Source: Arthrobacter sp. 9V (GTDB lineage Bacteria > Actinomycetota > Actinomycetes > Actinomycetales > Micrococcaceae). Taken from it: 64,000 bases of DNA. The DNA lies in NCBI RefSeq assembly GCF_902506065.1, contig NZ_LR732912.1, positions 4,431,525 through 4,495,524 of the forward strand, written 5' to 3'. A program made the translations under genes and the position numbers. Position 1 is the first letter of the stretch, and the number at the start of each line of letters is the position of its first letter. Below the pieces are notes generated by a model. It saw only the letters and a program-made list of their open reading frames with translations, was not told the origin of the DNA and ran no database searches. Below are positions 28,101 to 35,220 of the stretch, piece by piece.

Positions 28101-28878
28101 CGTTGCGGCCGGAATCCGCTCTTCGTCGCAAAGGGGTGGTGGAGCAAGCGAACTTTTTGATGAGTCCTCCCCCCTGACCCGTCGGGTCAGATTCGCCCGA
28201 ATGCGTCCCAACGGAACAGACTTCTGGAAGCGACAATTGGACGCTGCGGGGACGGAATCTCAACGTCAGGCCTGGGCTCTGCACATGAGCGTTTGGGCAG
28301 GGGAATCGATACTGGATCTCATGGGAGATCTCCAGTCTGCCCTTCATGAGATGACAGATCCACAGTTCCGCCTCGTCGCGCGGGCAGTGGCGAGCAACCC
28401 ACAATCGCGTCGACTTCGAACAGCCAAGAAACAATGGCTGGGAACGACGGCGGAGGGACTGTTTAGGAGTCTTTACGTCTTTGCGCTTAGAGGGGACGAG
28501 TTCGCCCAGCAGCGGATACTGGATATGGTTCGAAAGGGAGCTGTGGTCATTCCCAAATGGACGCAGCCCATGATCATTGACTGGATGCTGCGGCCAGTGG
28601 GCCTTAACCCCAGTAAGGCTCAGTGGCGTTCGTTAGTGTCTGACTTCGAACGACTGGGATGGGTGGAGGACGGGGAACTTCCTTGGCAGTGGAACTATCA
28701 ACATGAGCAGTTGTCTTGGGAGCACTTAGCGGATGCGACAGCGCGGAGGATCCTAGAGAAGCCACTGCAATTTCCTGCAAAATTCATCTACTCGGCCATA
28801 TCCCATTTGAGCCGTGCTACGCCCACGCCTCGAGCTCTAGGCGAGATTGCCTCCATCGAAAATTGGGCTGCAAACTGA
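25162..28878 (+). CDS. Mrr-like nuclease-NACHT NTPase, probable antiphage defence protein
   Basis: A 1238-residue protein. The N-terminal region (about 1-170) resembles Mrr-type restriction endonucleases: DGGRDG near residue 40 and VMQVKFKR near 57 supply the D and QxK of a PDDEXK-like active site. A NACHT domain follows with Walker A GAPGQGKST (about 293-301) and Walker B IVIVLDGFDEI (about 397-406). The remaining 700 residues look helical and could sense a phage product. Nuclease-NACHT/STAND fusions are known immune proteins (Avs and bNACHT types) that cut DNA on recognising infection. It stands alone between dif-like sites. The exact subclass cannot be fixed by eye. Confidence 0.85.
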   Translation: MGDYIYERFTPDRFQAFCSALLVKEYPGYQVFPVGQADGGRDGTAPGKNSQNSIVMQVKFKRQINANEDYFSWIKKAVLGEKDNIDRLVARGAEEYRLITNVPTTGKADVGLLDKVNDFLDEHFDIPFQVLWRDDLDARLSGNYDLKWFYSEILATPDVVRSLFETGFGEGNRRRSKAVGDYIRSQYETDAFVKFKQADLQASDLLNLFIDVPGDLPPQLKMPQAARSAVSKMLFEILRDTDDAEDEHAHWSIQAWADHGDIGYFGVPALPAGSFLLHPTAAERFPRVLVEGAPGQGKSTLAQYLCQVHRMHFLAREEDLARIPAPHRLTPTRIPFKIDLRDLASWLDGLDPRKVSTEVEHGLPASLEAFIAAEVRFLSGGQEFSVSDLHELAATTPIVIVLDGFDEIATPDQRSMVVKEIDKGLLRLSDGALSVQAIVTSRPSAMPDSPTFGRTTWTTIALSSITNRLALEYAGRWGSARSLTPQEQQEVTGILAEKIKAPHLSDLARNPMQLTILLSLIHVRGQSLPDQRTALYESYIEVFFNREAEKTTVVRDNRQLLIDLHGYLAWKMHSNAEQSRGDGRLTASELQMLIRDWLTRRDHPTDTVDELFQGIVQRIVAIVSRVEGTFEFEVQPLREYFAAHHLYHTAPYSPPGRPESGTKPEILSALIENPYWQNVLRFFAGFYSVGEIPGLAIELIERLEKVRSNSPLYVRMLSVNLLSDWVFHQQPSWTRKVVTAAVDELTIRVGSVGSQVRYADFSLNLPGDCGGRTLGEFAYKCLSQAPGLGLAGVVRKHIPEHELIDMWLDQARGVAPEDLDGHLAVGRALRVLDKLSIDEIDGLRDSWREVKDLEHRLVAAGCRAVLVSSSSQFAAVEEALKGNIVFAGLGGEWTRLAALLSPAYLNNVLSGDFGNSLRDDLKLTPSARMAPELAALLDALESALTDNPLVANDLGPWQAAVDLLASEDQCAPFMAHVIANVAAGIRSSSQRGGGASELFDESSPLTRRVRFARMRPNGTDFWKRQLDAAGTESQRQAWALHMSVWAGESILDLMGDLQSALHEMTDPQFRLVARAVASNPQSRRLRTAKKQWLGTTAEGLFRSLYVFALRGDEFAQQRILDMVRKGAVVIPKWTQPMIIDWMLRPVGLNPSKAQWRSLVSDFERLGWVEDGELPWQWNYQHEQLSWEHLADATARRILEKPLQFPAKFIYSAISHLSRATPTPRALGEIASIENWAAN

Positions 28879-29237
28879 GTGCCAACGAGCACGCAACACC
28901 GGACGTCTTCGGGACACGATAGTCCTGCCGTCAAGGCAAAATCGAAGGTCGGCGCCGCGTTTCCCATATCGTCACGGTGTGCGCGGAAGGCACTTAGAGT
29001 CGTTACAGGTTGACATAACGTCCGCTATCTGCCTCCGTTTGCGGGGAGGGCCCGTCGTTACGATCTTGGTCCGGATTGCGGATTTGGGAGTGAATCATTA
29101 TCTCGCTCAAGTCACCTAGTCCAGTCTTATTCCTAGGGCGGCGCTGCCTGGTCCGAGATCCGTTGGCCCTACAGCGATAAGACCCGCGCTGGATCGGGTT
29201 GCCGGATTGGCGGGGGCTTCGAAGGTACGCTGGGGAT
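28879..29237. other. Short intergenic region with dif-like site 2
   Basis: About 360 bases without a gene lie between the NACHT protein and a small winged-helix-like protein. The dif-like element at 29009-29033 is the only structure noticed. Confidence 0.4.
29009..29033. repeat. dif-like site 2
   Basis: GTTGACATAA, then CGTCCG, then CTATCTGCC. The left arm matches site 3 exactly over TTGACATAA, and the spacer has the same length. It lies 130 bases after the NACHT stop, in the same orientation as sites 1 and 3. Confidence 0.55.
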
Positions 29238-29795
29238 ATGGCCGATGGGGAACCTACCGCACAGACGATCAAGCCAAAGAACAAGGGCACCTGGAAGCGC
29301 AAAAGCCTGGCCAAGCGGCAGCGGGACGCCCGGGAATGGCTTGAACGCATCGTCCCGCCCGAACGGATCACCGACGACCGCGTGGAGGAGCTGGCAGAGG
29401 TTGTCGACAGGTACCGGCCCGGGACCAAGTATCAGCTCATTGCCGACGCCATGGTCAGAAACAATGAAGTTCCTACCATCGAGAAAGTCGCCGCACGCTA
29501 CGAATCCCGCAAAAACGCCTGGCTGCGCCGCAACGCTAGAACCTCTTTCTTGGAGCTTTCCCCTGCCGCTGTTGACCAGCTCACCGGGATGATCCGTGCC
29601 TCCTGGACACGTCGCGGCCATGGACCCACATGGTCGGAGATCCGCGCCGTGATGAACTGGGACCGCGCCCAAACCCGATACGCCCTTACCAGGCTCCGCG
29701 ACGACGGCCTCATTTCTTTCACAACCGACAGCGGTTCCCTCACTCTGACTGGCAAAGCTGTGCGTGGCACGACCGATGCCAGGAAGTCGGCCTAA
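29238..29795 (+). CDS. Hypothetical winged-helix-like protein
   Basis: A 185-residue basic protein. The N-terminal 35 residues are Lys/Arg-rich. The C-terminal half (about 105-180) has a winged-helix pattern: TWSEIRAVMNWDRAQTRYAL then RLRDDGLISFTTDSGSLTLT. GGGG precedes the ATG at 29238; an upstream start at 29199 is less likely. It lies in the same dif-bounded segment as the YhcG-type nuclease. It could be a regulator or DNA-binding partner, but it is not recognised. Confidence 0.6.
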   Translation: MADGEPTAQTIKPKNKGTWKRKSLAKRQRDAREWLERIVPPERITDDRVEELAEVVDRYRPGTKYQLIADAMVRNNEVPTIEKVAARYESRKNAWLRRNARTSFLELSPAAVDQLTGMIRASWTRRGHGPTWSEIRAVMNWDRAQTRYALTRLRDDGLISFTTDSGSLTLTGKAVRGTTDARKSA

Positions 29796-29911
29796 ACGCT
29801 GCCTAGTTGCCATACGTGGGGAAAATCAACCAGATTTGCCCGGCACGATCTGCGGCAAAGCGACGCTGCAGCAGCTGATCCGCGACGCCGCATACCCCAG
29901 GCTTTCGGACC

Positions 29912-29937
29912 AATTGTCCAAAGCGCTTTGGACAATT
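29912..29937. repeat. 26-bp perfect palindrome downstream of the nuclease gene
   Basis: A perfect dyad with half-sites TTGTCCAAA and TTTGGACAA, extended by AAT/ATT on the outside. The same half-sites recur upstream of the gene at 31087-31114. It is not GC-rich and has no T-run, so a terminator is unlikely. Confidence 0.75.
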
Positions 29938-29993
29938 AGCGCAGTGACCAGTGCCGGAGAACTGGACACGTCGTTGAAGCCACGATCTGAAAC

Positions 29994-31046
29994 CTACTCG
30001 TCCGTGATTCCAGGGTCACCCACGGTTCCTTGCTCCAGCGCAGCGGTGATGGCTGCGGGGGAGGGGAGTGCTTCGCGTTCCTTGGCCGGGAGCGTTTCGT
30101 AGGTGTAGGAGGTGACGGCGATGGGCTGGGAGGAACCGTCCAGGGCGTAACGGACCGTTGGTTCGTGCTTCGACCCGCACACCAGGATCCCAACGGCGGG
30201 CGCCATGCCGGGAAACTTCACAAGGTCATTGACTGCGGCAACGTAGAAGTTCAATTGCCCTAGATGCTCTGGCCGGAACTTGCCGGCCTTTAGTTCCACA
30301 ACGACGAACCGGTTTGTGGGCACGTGCACCAGCAGTAGGTCGATGTAGAAGTCCTCACCCTCGACGTCCAGATGATACTGGCGGCCATAGAACGCGAAGC
30401 CTCGGCCGAACTCAGCCAAGGTTTGGGTCATGCGTTGGGTCATGGCCTCTTCTATGGCCAGTTCCTCGGCCTCACTGGTCAGCCCGAGGAAGTCCAGAAC
30501 CAACGGGTCCTTGGCGACGTTCTGGGCCAATTCGGCGCCATCGGCCAGAAGACGAGCCTCAAGATTGTTTGGTGCGGCTCCTATCCTCCTGTGCAGGCCT
30601 GTGGCGATCTGGTGTTCAAGGACGGTGAGTTTCCACTTCTGCTCAATGGCCATGCCGGCGTACCAGTCACGGACTTCTGGGTCCTTCAGCTTGAGCAGCT
30701 CGATGATGTGGCCCCAGGCCAGCGCACTGATCCGCTCCCGTGTGTCTGGATCAGTAAAGTCCCAAGCGGCCGCGAAGGAGCGCATGTAGAACAAATTGGA
30801 TCGGGAGAACCCGCGCATATTCGGGAACGAAGCCTTCATGTCAGAGGCGAGGCGTTGCAGGATCTTCGAACCCCATGGTTCTTGGGCTTGGCGCTGAAGG
30901 ATCGTAGCTCCGATGGCCCAGTACATTTCCACCATCGCCGTGCTGGCTGCTTGCTGGGCGCGCAGTTGAGCTGTTGTCACCAGTTCCTTCAATGAGGCCA
31001 GTGTTCCGCTGTATCCGTTGGGCAGCTCCGGTTCGATCATCGACAC
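29994..31046 (-). CDS. DUF1016/YhcG-type PDDEXK nuclease
   Basis: A 350-residue protein. The N-terminal half is helical, with TAQLRAQQAASTAMVEMYWAIG and SRSNLFYMRSF, typical of the DUF1016 N-terminal domain. The C-terminal nuclease domain has YIDLLLVH, then RFVVVELKAGKF (D, ExK motif), then HLGQLNFYVAAVND. The family is widespread next to restriction and defence genes and is thought to act on DNA, though its role is not settled. The start is a GTG at 31046 or an ATG six bases in. The gene is bracketed by identical palindromic half-sites and dif-like sites. Confidence 0.85.
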   Translation of the reverse strand: MSMIEPELPNGYSGTLASLKELVTTAQLRAQQAASTAMVEMYWAIGATILQRQAQEPWGSKILQRLASDMKASFPNMRGFSRSNLFYMRSFAAAWDFTDPDTRERISALAWGHIIELLKLKDPEVRDWYAGMAIEQKWKLTVLEHQIATGLHRRIGAAPNNLEARLLADGAELAQNVAKDPLVLDFLGLTSEAEELAIEEAMTQRMTQTLAEFGRGFAFYGRQYHLDVEGEDFYIDLLLVHVPTNRFVVVELKAGKFRPEHLGQLNFYVAAVNDLVKFPGMAPAVGILVCGSKHEPTVRYALDGSSQPIAVTSYTYETLPAKEREALPSPAAITAALEQGTVGDPGITDE

Positions 31047-31086
31047 GCAACAACACTACCGGGAACCCTGAAAACGGCCGACAGCT

Positions 31087-31114
31087 CAATTGTCCAAACC
31101 ACTTTGGACAATTG
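31087..31114. repeat. Inverted repeat upstream of the nuclease gene
   Basis: CAATTGTCCAAA and its reverse complement TTTGGACAATTG flank four bases, 41 bases before the nuclease start. The half-sites equal those of the palindrome beyond the stop codon. Confidence 0.75.
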
Positions 31115-31273
31115 CGACGTTGACCAGCGACAGCGTCCGCTCGGGTCTCAGACCGACGACGGCTATGCTGCAGGTTCCACTGGACGCCGGGGCAGATGTG
31201 TGACGGAGAGTTTCCCATGTCAGGCGACGGTTGGGCGAGCAATTGTGCAGCGGATGCAATAATCGCTGGTTTA

Positions 31274-31298
31274 CTTGACATAATCTCCGTTATCGGTG
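31274..31298. repeat. dif-like site 3
   Basis: CTTGACATAA, then TCTCCG, then TTATCGGTG. Read on the other strand it has an XerD-like arm TTATGTCAAG, a six-base spacer and a weaker GATAA-ending arm, the general plan of a Xer/dif core. It is the best of the three and marks the right end of the nuclease segment. Confidence 0.6.
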
Positions 31299-31484
31299 TT
31301 TAAAGCACGGGAGTAGAAGTAGCTGCGAGAACTCCCGTCCCGCGACGTATCCAACGTTTGCGCAGGTCAGAACGCATTGACGAGGAAGAAAGTGTTCTCG
31401 GCTCGGACTTGAATTTGCGCCCGGATCCCTTGCACCTGTAGGTTTCCTGCATCTAATGCATGTTTCCATGGTTTAGGGGTCGTT

Positions 31485-31967
31485 GTGAGTGGTTTGATCA
31501 GCGAACTGGGCAGCGACGCCCAAGTAGGCTTTCATGGCCACCAAAACCTGAGCTTCGGTGTTGCGAACTCCGTCTACGCCGCACGCGCCGGGGCCAAGCA
31601 AATCGACGGCACCCTGCTCGCCCTCGGGGCAGGAGCCGGCAACTCCCCCACCGAAGTACTGGCCGCTGCCTTCGAACGCCTGGATATCAAGACCGGCGTC
31701 GACGTCCATGGCGTGATGGCGGCGGCCGAAGACGTGGTGAAACCCATCATCACCCGCATGCCCATCATGGACCGCGCCTCGATCATGCAGGGCTACGCCG
31801 GCGTTTACTCATCCTTCCTCATTCACGCTGAACGGGCTTCCGAGCGCTACGGGGTGCCTGCTTGGCAGATCCTTGAGGAGATTGGCAAGGCGGGATATGT
31901 CGGAGGACAGGAAGACATGATCGTCGACGTTGCCTTGCAATTGGCTTCCGGGGTACGTGTGGCGTAG
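31485..31967 (+). pseudogene. C-terminal fragment of 4-hydroxy-2-oxovalerate aldolase
   Basis: About 160 residues match the second half of DmpG/BphI aldolases: VGFHGHQNLSFGVANSV holds the metal-binding HxH, followed by AKQIDGTLLALGAGAGNSPTE. The intact enzyme has about 340 residues and cleaves 4-hydroxy-2-oxovalerate in meta-cleavage pathways. The N-terminal half is absent and its partner dehydrogenase is not nearby. The break lies about 190 bases right of dif-like site 3, so the accessory segment may have truncated it. Confidence 0.8.
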
Positions 31968-32413
31968 TACCCAATTCAATCACGGCAGGCCGTGATATGT
32001 TCACGGGCTGCCCCGGTTATTTCCCCTAGTGGACGCCTTTTACCGCGGTTCGGCGCAGCTAATTTACACTACCGGTGTACTGCCGAATTTTAGGGCAATG
32101 GCGACAGCTACAAGCGGCAGGGCGACGACCAACACAATCGGCCTTAGTCCGCGCGGATGACCCATATTTCACCACAATGCTCGGGTCAGACGGTAAGCTG
32201 GCCGGCCTAAATTCATTTACACCCCAACTTGACGCCCCTCGGCCGGACCTTGAATTCCTTTCAGGACAAGTGCGAGGAACTCAACCTATCTTGCAGTCGG
32301 GTGGGAACTTCCTCTGCCAACGAGGCGACTGCAAACAGGTCGTGTAATTCGGCAAAACCAGACATACGTCAATCCCGACCGCACACAACGGTCGACCTCG
32401 TAAAGGAGCACTT

Positions 32414-32731
32414 GTGTCCTACAACGCGCAAGAACCGGAATTCAGCGCTGCCTTCTCAATAACGGGCTGCGTCTTGTTCCCAAGCCCGGTGCTTCCTCTT
32501 GCGCTTGAAGTCCTCGCTTCGGAGGAGCCCCAAAGCAAAGACGAGAAACTTAACCGTGCCATCTGCCGGCTCATACCGGCCGCTCTTGAGCGTAAGCAGG
32601 GAATCCTGATCATACAAAGCGATTATGGCAAGTACACCGTTCGCGTTGACCCCGAAGTGCCATGTGGCACAACTAGGGAGTCCCCGTACCGTCATGAAGC
32701 AGCTGGTAGCGAAGAAGTCCCATTCAACTGA
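32414..32731 (+). CDS. Small hypothetical protein
   Basis: A 105-residue protein with a GTG start preceded by AAAGGAG at five-base spacing, the main support for it. It contains a helix-rich middle (KLNRAICRLIPAALERK) and a strand-like GILIIQSDYGKYTVRV. No family was recognised. Upstream 31968-32413 has no supportable gene. Confidence 0.5.
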   Translation: MSYNAQEPEFSAAFSITGCVLFPSPVLPLALEVLASEEPQSKDEKLNRAICRLIPAALERKQGILIIQSDYGKYTVRVDPEVPCGTTRESPYRHEAAGSEEVPFN

Positions 32732-33714
32732 TGAGAAGGGAGACGCGCTTCAATGCAGCGAGTGGGAAGGGAAACGAACCTGAGCCTGATGAAGACAACC
32801 GCTCCCCCTGTCTCAGGCCTCGATCGCCGCAATTCCAGTCGAAAAGTGGCGGTGGTTGTCCTCGGAGTGATGTATCCAAGTGTCCTCCCACAGTTTGGTG
32901 AAGCTAACAACCAGCTTGACCTGGTACCTCTACCGCTTGGTGTGGGCGCTGGCAAGCAAAACCAGCAGGTTGTCTTTTATGACCCGCTGTCGCCCAGTAA
33001 GAACGGCGAAGAGATTCCCTTGGCCACGACGTGGTCTAAGGAAGTCTAGGAGAGATGGCCAAATAGGTCGTGCAGAGGCCCGGAAAGCTGTTGCCCGCGA
33101 TCTGGCTCTGCTGTCGTTAGGAAAACGCAGGTAGTTGCTACACCTCGCCAGCTGCTTTGAGTCACCCGTACCCGAAGAAGGAAGCAAGAAAGCCTTCATG
33201 AAGCAAGCGTCTTTCGAAACTTCCATTGAAACGAACTCGAGCCGGTGACGCAATTGAGTGTTCGATGACGACCTGAGTCTTCGATTACTCTACGTGCATT
33301 TACTAGGCTTCAGATCAAAGCATAATTCGGCTAGCTCTCCTATGAACGAGGTGCTCGAATTTCCGCCGTGAAAACGGTTGGCAGGGCTGTACTATCCGCT
33401 GCGAACATTTAACCCAGCCGTATCGATAACCCTCCTTGCCCCTGGTTTCAAAGCGCTACAGTCCTTCACAGTGAGGCACACCCCAACCTGACGTCGGGGG
33501 CGCCTGGCCAAGCAGGCCGCCTGTACGTGGCGCTCTGATCGTCTACTCAGACACTTGCTGACCCGCAGAGGTAACGTCGCAGCCCCTGCACAAAGCAATT
33601 CCTATTGAATCCCGGCTATCGTTCATTAGTTCTCCTGTAAGTAGTGGAATAGTGGTTCGGCACGGTCGCTATGCCCGTGTGGGTACTCTTGCGCGCAGAT
33701 TCGTTTTAAAGTTG
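32732..33714. other. Gene-poor stretch, possibly decayed
   Basis: Nearly 1 kb with several competing short frames on both strands and no recognisable protein. The density of stop codons and the neighbouring fragments suggest decayed sequence. Confidence 0.35.
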
Positions 33715-33885
33715 CTGCCGGTTTCCCGGTCAAGCAGCGGGGTCAGGCCTCCGGTATGCAATGCATAGTTGGCCCCGAGGATCACAAATATGCAGTTGGA
33801 CCTGCGCGCCGATGAATTGCAGGAGCCGCAGGGATGTCATCGGCAGCCCCACCGTGTCCAGGGCGTGGTCCACAGTAAAGGGGCA
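33715..33885 (-). pseudogene. Fragment of a FadB-type gene with internal deletion
   Basis: The bases around 33730-33775 align with the 3' end of the intact FadB-type gene (around 55030-55085). Those around 33825-33885 align with its 55370-55440 part. The intervening 250 or so bases are missing. The remnant is therefore the C-terminal part of a related 3-hydroxyacyl-CoA dehydrogenase with a deletion. Confidence 0.7.
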
Positions 33886-33959
33886 ATCCGTCATCGCTGC
33901 TGGACTTCGTTAAAGTGCCCCGCGGTACGTTAGCCTGTCGGGACGCCTCATGTTGCTAG

Positions 33960-34045
33960 TGCGAAATGGCGGTTGCTTCGATCTCGACGAGCACGTCGGG
34001 CTCGAACAGATACTCGGCGCCGATCAGCCACGTCCAGTGCGGTTC
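33960..34045 (-). pseudogene. RidA-family C-terminal remnant
   Basis: The minus strand reads PHWTWLIGAEYLFEPDVLV then EIEATAISH, matching the end of RidA (YjgF/L-PSP) proteins, where the last strand has xLVEIEAxA. The rest of the gene is absent. RidA members are common in aromatic and amine catabolic clusters. Confidence 0.55.
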
Positions 34046-34053
34046 CACCGGAA

Positions 34054-34827
34054 CTATTCAACTTCCTCGATGGCCGGTTGCCGGCGATCGAAGACCAATC
34101 CACCCGGCACCTGCAAGGTCGGCATGATTTCGAGCATTCCGATGTTGACATGGCGGGGCGTATCAATGGCGTAGTCCAAGGCGTTGACCATATCGTCAGT
34201 GGTCAGCGACTCATAGCCTTCGTAGTATGTCTTCCAGGCTTCTTTCATGGCCTCGGGAGTGCCGCCCATGTTCCGTCCAAAGATTTCGGTTTCCACCCGG
34301 CCAGGGCAAATCTCCGTTACCCGGATCCGCCTGCCGACGGTGTCGTTCCTGAGCTGCCGGGAGATTTGGTGGACGGCGGCCTTCGTGGCGTGGTACACGG
34401 TGTGGCCGTAGAAGTTGTAGATGCCGGCGATGGAGCTGATGTTGACCACGTGGCCAAGGTCCCGGGAGACCATGCCGGGCAGGACCAGCCGTGTGAGTTG
34501 CAGAAGGCCGCGGAGGTTCACGTCCACTAGTTCGTCGATATCGTGCTCGGACGAGTCCAGGATATTTCCGGTTCGGGATACACCGGCACAGTTGACGAGC
34601 ACGTCGACATCGAGTTCCTCGACGTGCTCAGTCAGCTGCCGAGTGTTGGTCAGGTCGACGACGTGGGGTACGGCGCCCGTGCGCTGGGCAAGGTCAGCCA
34701 GGCGTTCCTCGTTACGGGCCAAAGCGTGTACGGTCAGGCCTCTCTTGGCCAGCCTCTCCACAATGGCGGCCCCCATCCCGGCGGAAGCCCCGGTGACGAG
34801 GGCGGTGGTGTAGTCAGAAAAGGACAT
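34054..34827 (-). CDS. Short-chain dehydrogenase/reductase
   Basis: A 257-residue classical SDR. The cofactor motif TGASAGMG is at residues 12-19, NCAG at 79-82, serine in NISS (131/132) and YHATK with Y145 and K149. It oxidises a secondary alcohol or reduces a ketone with NAD(P). The substrate is unknown. It has no close upstream partner, but the neighbouring fragments suggest it belonged to a larger operon. Confidence 0.88.
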   Translation of the reverse strand: MSFSDYTTALVTGASAGMGAAIVERLAKRGLTVHALARNEERLADLAQRTGAVPHVVDLTNTRQLTEHVEELDVDVLVNCAGVSRTGNILDSSEHDIDELVDVNLRGLLQLTRLVLPGMVSRDLGHVVNISSIAGIYNFYGHTVYHATKAAVHQISRQLRNDTVGRRIRVTEICPGRVETEIFGRNMGGTPEAMKEAWKTYYEGYESLTTDDMVNALDYAIDTPRHVNIGMLEIMPTLQVPGGLVFDRRQPAIEEVE

Positions 34828-35220
34828 AGGTTCTCCAAGCGTGGGAGTCGTGCGGCAGAAGTGCCGGATAGCCAGATTGGGCGGGAAGCCGTGGCTGCGA
34901 TTTCAATATCGAACAGGCACGCCGAGACTTTCTACGTCCAGGACTTGACCGTAGACGCCTGAAGAGGTAACGCCTCCTCGCGTACATAAAAAGGGAACGC
35001 TCTGCCACTCCTGCCAATGTGCTTGTCGTGGACTGTCTGCTTGGCCGTGGACCCGGCCTGGCATGACCGAAAGCACGATCGTACTGTCACGCACGGCCCG
35101 GGGACTGACTGCGGATGAGATCGCTAACGCAACAGTTCGGGGATCGCATGAAACGGGCCGCTCGCCAGCTCTGACCGCTAGCACCCGGTCCGTCCGATCT
35201 CCAGCATCGCCGTCGTGGCA
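34828..35220. other. Intergenic region with no supportable gene
   Basis: About 390 bases upstream of the SDR and downstream of the SCP2-like hydrolase. Short frames occur but none is convincing. The SDR promoter should lie here. Confidence 0.35.

Noticed and set aside
29912..29937. Palindrome as terminator of the nuclease gene
   Set aside because: The arms are AT-rich and there is no T-run; the same half-sites occur upstream of the gene, so another role is more likely.
32753..33049. 98-residue plus-strand frame
   Set aside because: No ribosome binding site or family; competing frames on the other strand are equally long.
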